64,000 nucleotides of DNA from Microbacterium sp. SORGH_AS_0862 (GCF_030818795.1 NZ_JAUTAY010000001.1:3440870-3504869); one strand, 5' to 3'. Positions 44,814-54,271 are shown, counted from the stretch's first letter. A program made the numbers and translations. Notes: generated by a model from the letters alone, not told the origin.

Positions 44814-46082
44814 CTATGGGTGCTGCGCGACATCATGGATGCCGCGCAGCACCCATTCGTCGTTCTGGCGCACGATCGCCACGATCTGCGACACCGCTCG
44901 GCCGCTTGGATCGTCGGCACGCAAGAGTGTCAGATCGCCGAGATCGTCGATGACCGTCAGCGATACGTTCGCGACGCCCGCCGCACCTGCCGGGTCCGCG
45001 TCGATCCGCGCTTCCTGCAGCTTCTGTCGACAGGCATCGTCGCCGCACGCGTTCCATGCGGCGAGCAACGCGGTCGCCGCAGCAACGGGGTCGTCCGTCA
45101 CCGGCGCGACGGCATGAGTATCGACGGGCGGCACCACGACCCCGCCATCATCTGTGGGGAGGGAGACTCCGGACGGAGCGGTCTCGGGCGACGCGTCGCC
45201 GGGCTCCGGCCACAGGAGCCCCAGCGCCAGGACGAGGCCAAGGACCCCGATCCCGACGAGCAGCACCGGCCGACGGGATCGGGGCTTCTTCGCCGGCGTG
45301 GGACGACGCCACCGCTGACGGAGGGCGTCCATGCGCTCTGCGACGAGGTCACTCAGCGAACCGTCCATCGCCACGGTCAGTCGGCGCAACGCCGACGTGG
45401 GCCGGTTCGCCTCCGCGCGCGCCTGGGCGCGGGTGATCGACGCTCCGATGGATGCTCCGTCGATGCGCACTGCCTGCGGCCGCGCCGCGGCGAACAAGTC
45501 GTCCTCCAGGGCGGGAAGTCCCCTGACGATCCGCGCGGTGTCGCGCGCCGCGCCGGCCGCCGCGCCGATCGCGCGTACAGCGAGTTCGTGGTCACCGGGA
45601 TCGAGCGCCGCGATCAGCTCGGCCGCTCCCGCCGCAGCGGTGGAGCCATCGTGAGCGTGGACGAAGAGCGGGGTCCCTGCGGTGTCCAGCCACCAGGTGC
45701 CGATACAGCTGCCCCGTGGATGCGCGGACGTCTCCGCCGCGACGCCCCGGAGCAGGCTCACGGCGATGGTGACCGCCTCGCCCGGCTCCACCGTCACCCG
45801 CCGTCGAAGCAGCGACTCCAGCGTGCAGCGGACCGCCGGGAGCAGGACGAGTGGCCCCTCCGCCGTCGTCACGACCTCCAGCGGCGCCATGACGTGCTCG
45901 CCCGAGGCCGCCCAGATGCCTGTGCCCTCGACGGCGGCCACCGGCACCGCCAGGGCCGGCTCGCCCTCGTGGACGACCACGTCTCCGCGGAAGGGTGCCG
46001 CATCCGCGGCCACGGAGCGCAGCACGACGGGCTCGATGAGCGGGCGCAACGGCGGCGGTGCGGGCAGGAGCGACGACGACAT
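44814..46082 (-). CDS. Hypothetical single-pass membrane protein, 422 aa
   Basis: Not recognised. About 270 N-terminal residues are soluble, then a basic stretch (KKPRSRRP) and one transmembrane helix (VLLVGIGVLGLVLALGLLW), then about 120 residues outside with one Cys pair (ACGDDACRQ). The N-terminal part has helix patterns loosely like a protein-kinase C-lobe (AVTIAVSLLRGVAAETSAHP) but no HRD or DFG motif, so at most a pseudokinase. The start is uncertain: ATG 46082 is used; an upstream in-frame start at 46184 adds 34 residues of low complexity. Confidence 0.6.
   Translation of the reverse strand: MSSSLLPAPPPLRPLIEPVVLRSVAADAAPFRGDVVVHEGEPALAVPVAAVEGTGIWAASGEHVMAPLEVVTTAEGPLVLLPAVRCTLESLLRRRVTVEPGEAVTIAVSLLRGVAAETSAHPRGSCIGTWWLDTAGTPLFVHAHDGSTAAAGAAELIAALDPGDHELAVRAIGAAAGAARDTARIVRGLPALEDDLFAAARPQAVRIDGASIGASITRAQARAEANRPTSALRRLTVAMDGSLSDLVAERMDALRQRWRRPTPAKKPRSRRPVLLVGIGVLGLVLALGLLWPEPGDASPETAPSGVSLPTDDGGVVVPPVDTHAVAPVTDDPVAAATALLAAWNACGDDACRQKLQEARIDADPAGAAGVANVSLTVIDDLGDLTLLRADDPSGRAVSQIVAIVRQNDEWVLRGIHDVAQHP
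44817..44855 (+). terminator. Perfect hairpin after sucB, inside the opposite gene's 3' end
   Basis: Thirteen-bp perfect stem TGGGTGCTGCGCG/CGCGCAGCACCCA, 15 bases after the sucB stop and followed by TTCGTCGTTC. The same bases code for the last residues of the minus-strand membrane protein. Likely the sucB terminator. Confidence 0.6.
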
Positions 46083-46200
46083 ACTCCGATCGTGTCCGCT
46101 CGAACGAAGCGCGCTGCTCCGGTCGCGGGACGGGAGCAGACACGGTGCGCCGCCGGCGGATGGGGAGAAGAGATCGGACGGCACCGGTAGGCTGGAGGGT

Positions 46201-46911
46201 ATGGCAGCCCGCGATTCCGCACCCGAGAAGCGCCCCGGATTCTTCTCGCAGTTGAAGACCCTCTACCGCTACACCAAGGACGCGTACTCTTGGCTGCCGT
46301 ACGCCCTGATCGGCATCGTGCTGCTCGGCATCGCGCTCGGCGCGGGCGTCGGCTTCCTCATCCCGCCCTTCGCCATCTGGAGTGTGATCCTCTGGGGCAT
46401 CACGGGTCTGTTCGCCGGCATCCTCGGTTCGCTGATTCTGACCACGCGCCTCTCGACCATCGCGATGTACAAGCAGATCGACGGCATGCCGGGAGCGGCG
46501 GGACGCGTCATGTCCGTGTCGCTCGGCCGCCGCTGGCAGGCCAGCGAGATGCCCGTCGGCATCAACCCCCGCACGCAGGAGGCCGTCTACCGCGCCGTCG
46601 GCCGCGGCGGCATCGTTCTCGTCGGTGAGGGCGCACGCGGTCGCCTGACGCGCCTCATCGCAGATGAGCGCTCCAAGGCGCAGCGCGTCGCCTCCGGCGT
46701 GCCCGTGACCGTGTTCTATGTGGGTCACGGCGACGACGAGGTTCCGATCGCGAAGCTCGCGAGCACGATCAAGGCCCTGCCGAAGAAGATCGACCGCACC
46801 ACCATGGCCGCCGTCATCAAGCGCATCGACTCGGTGTCGCAGTCGCTGACCTCACTGCCGATCCCGAAGGGCGTCGACCCCAACCGCGTGCGGGCTCAGC
46901 GCCCGCGCTGA
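46201..46911 (+). CDS. DUF4191 membrane protein, 236 aa
   Basis: Two N-terminal helices (about 37-57 and 61-82), then a cytoplasmic domain (GINPRTQEAVYRAVGRGGIVLVGEG, then FYVGHGDDEVPIAKL). Actinobacterial DUF4191, normally encoded beside lipA/lipB or glnA; function unknown. Start ATG with GGAGG very close. It converges on the RDD gene three bases away. Confidence 0.88.
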   Translation: MAARDSAPEKRPGFFSQLKTLYRYTKDAYSWLPYALIGIVLLGIALGAGVGFLIPPFAIWSVILWGITGLFAGILGSLILTTRLSTIAMYKQIDGMPGAAGRVMSVSLGRRWQASEMPVGINPRTQEAVYRAVGRGGIVLVGEGARGRLTRLIADERSKAQRVASGVPVTVFYVGHGDDEVPIAKLASTIKALPKKIDRTTMAAVIKRIDSVSQSLTSLPIPKGVDPNRVRAQRPR

Positions 46912-46914
46912 TCC

Positions 46915-47349
46915 TCAGACGCGGATGAGGATGGTGCCCGCAGCCTGATCGTGCAGGCCGCGCTGGTCGGCATCCCAGACGACGGCGGGGATGACGAGCA
47001 GCAGCAGTACCGTGCGGATGATCGGCCGCCATAGACCGATCCATCCGCCGCGGACGAGAACCAGCCGCATCCCGAGGATGCGGTGCCCCGGGCTTCCCCC
47101 GATCAGGGGGATGAAGACGATCTGCACGAGCGCGAACACCAGCATCGGCGCGAAGGTCGACAGCCCCGCTTCCCCCGGCAACGCCCACGGGTCGTACCGG
47201 AGGAACGCGACGGCCAGGATCGTGGCGCACGTCCAGTCGATCAGCAGAGCGAGCAGGCGACGGCCGACACGCGCGACCGAGGTCGAACCGGTACGGGGCA
47301 GCCCGAGGCGCTCACCGGGATAGCTGGACTCGACGGGGGTCTCGGGCAT
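46915..47349 (-). CDS. RDD family membrane protein, 144 aa
   Basis: RDD-domain protein: the RRLLALLIDW motif with Arg-Asp pair at about residues 30-40, three hydrophobic helices, and GGSPGHRILGMRLV. RDD proteins are small inner-membrane proteins, a few with Na+/H+ antiport activity. It is divergent from glnA. Confidence 0.88.
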   Translation of the reverse strand: MPETPVESSYPGERLGLPRTGSTSVARVGRRLLALLIDWTCATILAVAFLRYDPWALPGEAGLSTFAPMLVFALVQIVFIPLIGGSPGHRILGMRLVLVRGGWIGLWRPIIRTVLLLLVIPAVVWDADQRGLHDQAAGTILIRV

Positions 47350-47372
47350 GCATCAACCCTAATCGGGCACCC

Positions 47373-47410
47373 GTAACATCCCGGAAACATATGGGACACT
47401 GGCGAGCAAC
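47373..47410 (+). promoter_or_regulatory. Putative tandem GlnR sites upstream of glnA
   Basis: GTAACATCCCGGAAAC at 47373-47388 is an exact GTnAC-n6-GAAAC match. Six bases later, GACAC-n6-GCAAC (47395-47410) keeps four of five bases in each half, giving the usual 22-base a-b/a-b spacing. The sites lie about 75-112 bases before the glnA ATG, a place suited to activation. Confidence 0.7.
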
Positions 47411-47484
47411 GCCCGATCGATAGCGTCGGATCAGCCCGCCGTGGCGGGCGGAACTTCCCGAAATGCCCTACCTCTGGAGTCTCC

Positions 47485-48909
47485 ATGTTCAGTGATTCAT
47501 CCGAGGTGCTGAAGTTCATCAAGGACGAGGACGTCAAGTTCCTCGACATCCGCTTCACGGATCTCCCTGGTGTGCAGCAGCACTTCAACATCCCCGCGTC
47601 CACCGTCGACGAGGAGTTCTTCACCGTCGGTCAGCTGTTCGACGGCTCGTCGATCCGCGGGTTCGCGAACATCCACGAATCGGACATGCAGCTCATCCCG
47701 GACGTGTCGACCGCGTACCTCGACCCGTTCCGCGAGGCGAAGACGCTCGTCATGGTCTTCGACATCTACAACCCGCGCAACGGCGAGATCTACTCGAAGG
47801 ATCCCCGTCAGGTCGCCAAGAAGGCCGAGAAGTACCTCGCGTCCACCGGCATCGCCGACACCGCGTTCTTCGCCCCCGAGGCGGAGTTCTACATCTTCGA
47901 CGACGTCCGCTACGAGGTGAAGCAGAACTCGAGCTTCTACTCGGTCGATTCCGAAGAGGGCGCCTGGAACACGGGCCGCGCCGAAGAGGGCGGCAACCTG
48001 GCCAACAAGACTCCGTACAAGGGCGGTTACTTCCCGGTCTCCCCCGTCGACAAGACGGCGGATCTCCGCGACGACATCAGCCTGCGCCTCATCGAGGCGG
48101 GTCTGATCCTCGAGCGCGCGCACCACGAGGTGGGTACCGGCGGCCAGCAGGAGATCAACTACCGCTTCGACACCATGGTGCACGCGGCCGACGACATCCT
48201 GAAGTTCAAGTACATCGTCAAGAACGTCGCCGAGCAGTGGGGCAAGGTCGCGACCTTCATGCCCAAGCCGCTCTTCGGTGACAACGGCTCCGGCATGCAC
48301 ACGCACCAGTCGCTGTGGAACGACGGCAAGCCGCTGTTCTACGACGAGAAGGGCTACGGCGGGCTGTCCGACATCGCCCGCTGGTACATCGGCGGCATCC
48401 TCGCGCACGCCCCCGCCGTCCTCGCCTTCACGAACCCCACGCTGAACAGCTACCACCGCCTGGTGAAGGGCTTCGAGGCTCCGGTCAACCTGGTCTACTC
48501 GGCCGGAAACCGCTCGGCGGCCATCCGCATCCCGATCACGGGCACCAACCCCAAGGCCAAGCGCATCGAGTTCCGCGCGCCCGACGCCTCGGGCAACCCG
48601 TACCTCGCCTTCGCCGCGCAGCTCATGGCCGGCCTCGACGGCATCAAGAACCGCATCGAGCCGCACGAGCCGGTCGACAAGGACCTCTACGAGCTTCCCC
48701 CCGAGGAGGCCAAGGGCATCCCGCAGGTGCCGAACTCGCTGCTCGACTCGCTCGAGGCGCTGCGCGCCGACCACGAGTTCCTGCTGCAGGGCGGTGTCTT
48801 CACCGAGGAGCTCATCGAGACCTGGATCGAGTACAAGATCGAGAACGAGATCCAGCCGATCGCTCAGCGCCCGCACCCCTTCGAGTACGAGCTCTACTTC
48901 GGCGTCTGA
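47485..48909 (+). CDS. glnA: Glutamine synthetase type I, 474 aa
   Basis: ATP-dependent ligation of ammonia to glutamate; dodecameric GSI-beta. It shows the latch [12 protein letters not shown], metal-binding [24 protein letters not shown], the ATP motif [12 protein letters not shown], and the adenylylation site Tyr402 in [10 protein letters not shown]. It is therefore a substrate of the GlnE encoded 7 kb downstream. GlnR-type sites precede it and a 20-bp hairpin ends it. Confidence 0.97.
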   Translation: MFSDSSEVLKFIKDEDVKFLDIRFTDLPGVQQHFNIPASTVDEEFFTVGQLFDGSSIRGFANIHESDMQLIPDVSTAYLDPFREAKTLVMVFDIYNPRNGEIYSKDPRQVAKKAEKYLASTGIADTAFFAPEAEFYIFDDVRYEVKQNSSFYSVDSEEGAWNTGRAEEGGNLANKTPYKGGYFPVSPVDKTADLRDDISLRLIEAGLILERAHHEVGTGGQQEINYRFDTMVHAADDILKFKYIVKNVAEQWGKVATFMPKPLFGDNGSGMHTHQSLWNDGKPLFYDEKGYGGLSDIARWYIGGILAHAPAVLAFTNPTLNSYHRLVKGFEAPVNLVYSAGNRSAAIRIPITGTNPKAKRIEFRAPDASGNPYLAFAAQLMAGLDGIKNRIEPHEPVDKDLYELPPEEAKGIPQVPNSLLDSLEALRADHEFLLQGGVFTEELIETWIEYKIENEIQPIAQRPHPFEYELYFGV

Positions 48910-48930
48910 CGCCGAGAGCTTCGCGCTTTC

Positions 48931-48972
48931 GACGAAGAACCGCCCCGGCATGTGCCGGGGCGGTTCTTCGTC
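48931..48972. terminator. Perfect 20-bp bidirectional terminator after glnA
   Basis: Inverted repeat GACGAAGAACCGCCCCGGCA / TGCCGGGGCGGTTCTTCGTC around TG, 22 bases after the glnA stop and eight bases before the convergent DUF4190 stop. It works in both directions. Confidence 0.85.
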
Positions 48973-48979
48973 GTTCGGC

Positions 48980-49696
48980 TCAGCCGAACGAACCGCCGCT
49001 CATGGCGGCAATGAGCGCCATCAACAGGAAGATGCCGACCGCGATCGCGAGCAGCAGCACGATGTGGCCGAGGATCATGCCGATGATGGCGTTCGTGCGA
49101 CCGACGCCTCCCGTGCGCTTCGCCTTCGACAGGCCCGCGTAGCCGAGCGCCACGGAGCAGATGCTCAGCGGGAACGTCATGATCACGATGAAGAACCCGA
49201 GGAAGGGGATCAGCAGGCTGAGCAGGGATGCGGCGGAGATCGCGCCGAGGATCATCGACCACAGTGCGGGGTTGTTGGACGGGGCACCGTCCGCCGTCGG
49301 CGTGGCCTGGTGCGGGGCCGGGTAGCGGGGCTGAGGCGCATACCCGACCTGCGGCTGGCCGTAACTCAGTGCAGGCGGGTAGCCGGGCGTCTGCGGGGGT
49401 GGCCCATAGCCCGGAGCGGGCGCATAGCCCTGTGCGGGCGGCCGGCCGTAGCCCTGCGCCGGCGGATACGCCGGCGGCGCGTATCCCGGGTACGTCGGCT
49501 GCGGCGGAGCCCCGTGGGGCTGGGGCGGTACGCCATAGGGCGGTTGTCCGGCCTGATACGCGCCGGAGCCGGGAGCCGGTTGCGCCGGGTACCCCGTCTG
49601 CGGTGCCGGCTGCGGCCCGCCGACCATCGGTTCCGGCTGGAGAGAGCCGTCGGGCGCCGCCGTGTGCGGCTCGGACGGTTGCTGCGGATCGGACAT
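48980..49696 (-). CDS. DUF4190 membrane protein with Pro/Tyr/Gly-rich cytoplasmic region, 238 aa
   Basis: About 140 N-terminal residues are a low-complexity run of PQP, GYP and PPAQGYG units. The C-terminal DUF4190 part has two or three helices (SMILGAISAASLLSLLIPFLG; IIGMILGHIVLLLAIAVGIF). Such proteins are frequent in actinomycetes; function unknown. ATG at 49696 has GGGGGAA before it; the upstream frame to 49750 is not needed. Confidence 0.82.
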   Translation of the reverse strand: MSDPQQPSEPHTAAPDGSLQPEPMVGGPQPAPQTGYPAQPAPGSGAYQAGQPPYGVPPQPHGAPPQPTYPGYAPPAYPPAQGYGRPPAQGYAPAPGYGPPPQTPGYPPALSYGQPQVGYAPQPRYPAPHQATPTADGAPSNNPALWSMILGAISAASLLSLLIPFLGFFIVIMTFPLSICSVALGYAGLSKAKRTGGVGRTNAIIGMILGHIVLLLAIAVGIFLLMALIAAMSGGSFG

Positions 49697-49752
49697 CGTT
49701 CCCCCGGTCGTCTTCGTGTCGCTGTGCATCGCGCCGGGCGCTGCGAACACGC

Positions 49753-51024
49753 TCAGCGGTTGCCGTCCAGCATACGGATGCGGATGCCGGGGCGACCGGC
49801 CCTTGCCGGCAGACGGGACAAGGACACCCCGAGGTCCTGATGCGGCGCTTCCCAGCGTCGCGCGGCCAGCTCACTCACGAAGGCTGACAACAGGTCGACG
49901 GTCGCCGGCTCCCCCGGACACCGATGCCCGTCGCTCCAGCTACCCGCTCCTTGTGCGACGATGTCGTCTTCGCCGCGCCCGTCCACGAAGCGCTGTGCGT
50001 CGAAGGACCTCGCCGCAGGCCAGTGGCGCGGGTCACGATTCGTGGCGAACAGGTCGACGATCACGCGATCACCGGGTGAGAATCGCACGCCCCGCCAGGC
50101 CAGTTCCCGCGTCGCCACTCCCCCGATGAGGGGGAAGAAGGGCGCGGTACGCCGCACTTCCTGCGCCACCGAGCGCGCACCCGCATCCGACACCGCTGCG
50201 ACGGCGCGGGCCTCGGGGTATGTCCAGAGGGCGAGCGCCGCGAAGGCCGCGAATCGGGCGACGGCGACGACGGGTCGCACGACGTTCAGCAGCTCCACCA
50301 TCGCCACGTCGCGGTCCCCGGTGTGCGTCAGAATGTGGGCCACGACCATGTTGTTCCAGCGCTCATCCGCGACATCGTCGACGATCTGGCGCGCCCAGCG
50401 TTCCGTCCGTCGCCGATACCTGCGTCCTCGCGCGTTGCGCACCCCGAAGGAACCTGCGCCGTCGATCATCGCGTCGAACTCGACCGCACGCTCTCGCAAC
50501 GAGCGCTCGTCATAGGGCAGACCCACCCAGGTCAATGCCGTGGCCGTGAGGATCCGCGTCAGCCATTTCAGGACGTCGTGATCGTGCTGGCCGACAGCGC
50601 GGTCCATCTCCTCCGCAAGCAGTTCCTGGAAGATGCGCACGAGCGGCTGGCGCGAGCGAGGTGCGAACGCCAGATCGAGGAAGACCTCTTTGCGCGCATG
50701 GTGATCGTCGCCCGCCAGGGTCTGCACGCTGCCCTCGTCCTGCAGCGAGTGCAGCACTGACCGAGGTACCACGCCGCCTCGATCGAAACGATCCTCCCCG
50801 TAGAAGAACCGCACCGCGTCCACACCACGCATCACCAATGTCGATCGCCCAAGGATGCGGGTGCGGAACGCCTGCGTGTCGAAGCGCTCGAAGCGACGCG
50901 TCCCGAAGGTGTAGCCCTCACGCCAGAGCGAGACGGTGGCGTCTCCGGGCAGTCGGCGGATGCGGAGCGGCGTGACCTCCGAACCGTGCTGGGTCGTCCG
51001 GAGAACGTCATGCTGTTCTGTCAT
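49753..51024 (-). CDS. Cytochrome P450 of the CYP152 peroxygenase type, 423 aa
   Basis: H2O2-driven fatty-acid hydroxylase-type P450. Heme ligand Cys369 in GHRCPGE; the I-helix carries the Arg250-Pro251 pair (NVVRPVVAVARF) that replaces the acid-alcohol pair and binds the fatty-acid carboxylate; VRRTAPFFP is the ExxR-side segment. The residue matching position 85 is Gln101 (SVQTLAGDDHHARKE), as in the hydroxylases BSbeta and SPalpha; OleT decarboxylase has His. No redox partner is needed. It is the last gene of the DyP/copper cluster. Confidence 0.85.
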   Translation of the reverse strand: MTEQHDVLRTTQHGSEVTPLRIRRLPGDATVSLWREGYTFGTRRFERFDTQAFRTRILGRSTLVMRGVDAVRFFYGEDRFDRGGVVPRSVLHSLQDEGSVQTLAGDDHHARKEVFLDLAFAPRSRQPLVRIFQELLAEEMDRAVGQHDHDVLKWLTRILTATALTWVGLPYDERSLRERAVEFDAMIDGAGSFGVRNARGRRYRRRTERWARQIVDDVADERWNNMVVAHILTHTGDRDVAMVELLNVVRPVVAVARFAAFAALALWTYPEARAVAAVSDAGARSVAQEVRRTAPFFPLIGGVATRELAWRGVRFSPGDRVIVDLFATNRDPRHWPAARSFDAQRFVDGRGEDDIVAQGAGSWSDGHRCPGEPATVDLLSAFVSELAARRWEAPHQDLGVSLSRLPARAGRPGIRIRMLDGNR

Positions 51025-51081
51025 TCGGCGAACGTAGGCGCGCCCCCGCGGTCACCGGAGGGGGTTGACGATCCGGCGCTT

Positions 51082-52491
51082 TCAGCACGCACGTATTCGC
51101 GTTCGCAGACCGAGAAGCACGTCGATGACGACGAAAGCGATCAGCGGATATCCGACGAGCGGCAGCCACCAGCCGATCAGCCCCGCGATCGCGACAACCG
51201 AGAGCACGCCCCACCAGGGCGCGGCGCGCAACCCACCTCGTGCCGGTGCAGATCCCCACCGCTTGTTCCCGCCTGTCCACCACATCGCGTAGCCGAGCAC
51301 GACGAGCGTCCCGATGCCGACGGCGATGAACAGCAACGCGAGCTGGTTCACCCATCCGAAGAGCACGCCCATATGCAGGTCGATGCCCCACCTGGCGAGC
51401 TTCGCCAGCAGCGGGAACTGGGCGAAGTCCACCCGTGAGACCACCTGCATCGTCGCACCGTCGATCGCGACCGCATCCGCTTGCGTGGGGAAGGAACGCT
51501 TGATCTCTGTGACCGTCCACGCCTGTCCGGACGCCGCGGGAGGCTTGATCTCCACTTCGCCCGTGTCGACGTTGATCCGACGTGCGATCGCAAGGACGGC
51601 TTCGAAGGTCGCAGGGTTGGCCTCCCCCGTCGGCATCCGCGCCGCGCCGCCGTGATGAGCAGCGTGCTCGTCCGGCGCCGCCTCGGCACCCGAGAGATCC
51701 GTCTGCAGCACTGGTGTCGCGCCTCCGATCGCCGCGCGCAGAGCGGAGACATTCGCCCCGGCGTAGGTGGACCACGTGATCCCGGTCGCCGAGAGCATGA
51801 GAGCGCCGAGAAGCACCCAGATACCGACGGATGCGTGCCAGCTGAACAGACGTCGGTACCCTCCTCGCCGCACGGCGGGCATCACGAGCTCTCGCTTGAC
51901 GCGCGCTTTGCGGATGCGATGGACCCACAGCACCGCACCCGCGAGCACGATGATCGCGAGCCAGGATGCGGCCAGCTCGCTGTACAGGCGTCCGGGTTCA
52001 CCGAGGTGGAGATTGCGGTGGAGGTTGGAGATCCACGTGCGCACAGGGAGCGACCCGCTCGTACCGTATGCCGTGAGGTCGCCGCGGATCTCCCCCGTCC
52101 CGGGGTCGACGAACACGGCACGCGACTCGCTGGCCCCAAGGTCATCCCCGGCGAACATGACACGGGTCGTATCGCCCGGCTCAGGAGCAGGTCGTACGGC
52201 GGTCAGCACCGCGCCCTCACCGGCATACGTCTCCGCCGCGATGATCTGTTCCGCGAGCGACAACGACGTGGCAGTCGCCGGTGCATGAAGCTCATGCCCG
52301 TAGAAGAGCTCATCGAGCGTCGGGGCGATCGCGTACAGCGCCCCGCTCGTCGCCGCCACCAGGATGAAGGGACCGACGAGCAGCCCCGCGTAGAAGTGGA
52401 GCCGCAGCAGCAGTGATCCGAACCAGCCACCGCGGGAACGGGCCGGACGGCGCGGGCGTGCCTGCGGCGGAGGCACGAGTGTAGCGGTCAC
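51082..52491 (-). CDS. PepSY-domain membrane protein, 469 aa
   Basis: PepSY_TM-type inner-membrane protein with four or five helices (RLHFYAGLLVGPFILVAATSGALY at the N-terminus is shortened here in part), two outside PepSY repeats (VFVDPGTGEI; VTEIKRSFP), and conserved HRNLHLGEPGRLYSELAASW and WHASVGIW histidine segments that may bind heme. Homologues accompany iron or siderophore reduction. GTG at 52491 with GAGGAG is used; a GTG at 52506 would overlap the peroxidase stop by four bases. Confidence 0.85.
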   Translation of the reverse strand: MTATLVPPPQARPRRPARSRGGWFGSLLLRLHFYAGLLVGPFILVAATSGALYAIAPTLDELFYGHELHAPATATSLSLAEQIIAAETYAGEGAVLTAVRPAPEPGDTTRVMFAGDDLGASESRAVFVDPGTGEIRGDLTAYGTSGSLPVRTWISNLHRNLHLGEPGRLYSELAASWLAIIVLAGAVLWVHRIRKARVKRELVMPAVRRGGYRRLFSWHASVGIWVLLGALMLSATGITWSTYAGANVSALRAAIGGATPVLQTDLSGAEAAPDEHAAHHGGAARMPTGEANPATFEAVLAIARRINVDTGEVEIKPPAASGQAWTVTEIKRSFPTQADAVAIDGATMQVVSRVDFAQFPLLAKLARWGIDLHMGVLFGWVNQLALLFIAVGIGTLVVLGYAMWWTGGNKRWGSAPARGGLRAAPWWGVLSVVAIAGLIGWWLPLVGYPLIAFVVIDVLLGLRTRIRAC

Positions 52492-52502
52492 CTCTTCGCT
52501 CC

Positions 52503-53729
52503 TCACGACAGCAGGGTCTCGCCGATGAACCCGCCCTCGGCGCAACCGGGCGGAGCGGCGAAGACCGCGGACCCGATGGGCGTCGTCCACTCGTTCAGCA
52601 GGTCGAGCTCGTCGAGACGCCGCTGCAACGGCACGAACTGACTCGCCACATCCGCCTGGAAGGCGACGAACACCAGACCCGCACGCGAGATCTCGCCACC
52701 CGCGGGAGCGTCGTCGTAGTTGTATCCGCGCCGGAAGATGCGCTCCCGGCGATCGTCGCTGCGCGCACGGCGCATGTGCGAGAACTCAGGGATGACCGGG
52801 AAGCCGATGGGGGTCTTCGCTTCGAAGTCCGGCTCGTCGTGCTCGTTCGTCCCCGTCAGCGGCGCACCGTTCGACTGGTAGCGGCCGACGGACTCGTCGC
52901 GTCCGGGACGGTCCAGTCGATCCCACTTGTCCAGATCCATCGCGATGCGGCGCACGACCACCCCGGTGCCGCCGGCCAGCCATCCGCGCTGATGCCACAC
53001 GAGCTCGTCGAAATCGGCGGTGCCGGGTTCGGGATTGGCCGTGCCGTCGACCTGTCCGAAGAGATTGCGCATCGTGGTGCCGGGCTTCACGGTGCCGTGT
53101 GCGCGGCGGAACCCGTTCTGCGTCCACCGGACGGTCGCGAAGCTGCGCGCATCCTTCAGCAGCATCCGCGACGCGTGCGCGAGCGTCACCGGATCGTCCG
53201 ACGCCACTTGTATCAGCAGGTCCCCATCGCAGTACTCGGGCTGCAGCCGGTCGATGCCGAAAGCAGGCAGAGGCGCCAGCCACGCCGGGGCGGAGCCGCC
53301 CGCAACCGCGACGAAGCGCGGCCCGAACGCAAACGTCACCGTGAGGCGGGCCGGCGCCAGCGCGAGCTCGGGCTCTGAGTCTGCGAGCGCCGGCTCACCC
53401 TGCGTCATCCGCGCGGCGTCGTCGCTCAACGTGCGCATGAGTCGGCGCAGGCCGTCTCGACCGACGTCAGGCTTCAGGTCCAAGGCCACGAAGACCGCGT
53501 GCGACTGCGCATCCGTGTCGATTCCGGCCTGATGCACGCCGTAGAACGGCACCGTGGTCTCCCCGTTGAGGGGTGGGACGGCGGATGCCGCGGGCGGGGC
53601 CGCCTGGAATGCAGCGTCGATGGCGATCGCGGCCGCCGCGCCGATACCGGCGACAGCTCCTCCGAGGAGGAACTGTCGCCGGGTGGCGCGATGCCGGACC
53701 GTGGTCTCGTCGGGATCGCGCCGTGACAT
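52503..53729 (-). CDS. efeB: Dye-decolorizing-type heme peroxidase, Tat-exported (EfeB-like), 408 aa
   Basis: Twin-arginine signal (TRRQFLLGGAVAGIG, residues 16-30) directs the folded protein outside. The GxxDG motif GQVDGTANP, proximal heme His in EFSHMRRA and the distal Arg/Asp segments are kept. EfeB-type DyPs act in heme or ferrous-iron handling with EfeU and EfeO; those are not here. Instead a PCuAC protein precedes it (one-base stop/start overlap) and PepSY follows, so the context is copper and heme oxidation. Confidence 0.9.
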   Translation of the reverse strand: MSRRDPDETTVRHRATRRQFLLGGAVAGIGAAAAIAIDAAFQAAPPAASAVPPLNGETTVPFYGVHQAGIDTDAQSHAVFVALDLKPDVGRDGLRRLMRTLSDDAARMTQGEPALADSEPELALAPARLTVTFAFGPRFVAVAGGSAPAWLAPLPAFGIDRLQPEYCDGDLLIQVASDDPVTLAHASRMLLKDARSFATVRWTQNGFRRAHGTVKPGTTMRNLFGQVDGTANPEPGTADFDELVWHQRGWLAGGTGVVVRRIAMDLDKWDRLDRPGRDESVGRYQSNGAPLTGTNEHDEPDFEAKTPIGFPVIPEFSHMRRARSDDRRERIFRRGYNYDDAPAGGEISRAGLVFVAFQADVASQFVPLQRRLDELDLLNEWTTPIGSAVFAAPPGCAEGGFIGETLLS

Positions 53730-54271
53730 CAGTGGCTCATCCCGCTGTCGCCGCTCATGTCCATGTCGCCGCCCTCGTAGTTCTCGTTCGCTCCGGCGTA
53801 ATCCTTGACCGGGGCGGTGATCTGGGAGCTCGTGCCGTCCGCGTACGTGAGGGTGAGGGTGACGTCGTCACCCGCGACGAGGGGCGAGGTCAGATCCATG
53901 AGCATGATGTGGTTGCCGCCGGGGGCGAGGCTGAGGCTGCCGTGGGCGGGAATCACGAAGCCGCCCTCGATCTGACGCATCACCATCTGCCCCGACTCGT
54001 TCTCGACCGTTTCGTGGAGCTCGACCGCCGACGAGGCGGGCGTCGTCGCGGCGGTCACCGTGACGTCGGTATCGCCGTCGTTGTTCAATTCGCCGAACGC
54101 GGCCGACATCCCGGAGTCGGCGGACTTGACCCAGGCATCGGAGACGGAGATCGCCTCGGCAGCGGTGGCGGAGCCCGAGGTCGGCTGGCCCTGGGCGGCA
54201 CAGCCCGCGAGGGCGAGTGCGGTGAGAGCGAGCGCTGCGGTGAAGCGGATACGAGTGGTGGGAGTGTTCAC
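53729..54271 (-). CDS. pcuC: PCu(A)C-type copper chaperone lipoprotein, 180 aa
   Basis: Periplasmic-type (extracytoplasmic) copper chaperone. The lipobox LALAGC gives a lipid-anchored Cys near residue 22. The Met/His copper site HETVENESGQMVMR with NHIMLM is the PCuAC signature. A C-terminal Met/His/Asp tail (GGDMDMSGDSGMSH) could bind more metal. GTG start with AAAGG eight bases upstream. It is encoded between copC and efeB. Confidence 0.9.
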   Translation of the reverse strand: MNTPTTRIRFTAALALTALALAGCAAQGQPTSGSATAAEAISVSDAWVKSADSGMSAAFGELNNDGDTDVTVTAATTPASSAVELHETVENESGQMVMRQIEGGFVIPAHGSLSLAPGGNHIMLMDLTSPLVAGDDVTLTLTYADGTSSQITAPVKDYAGANENYEGGDMDMSGDSGMSH

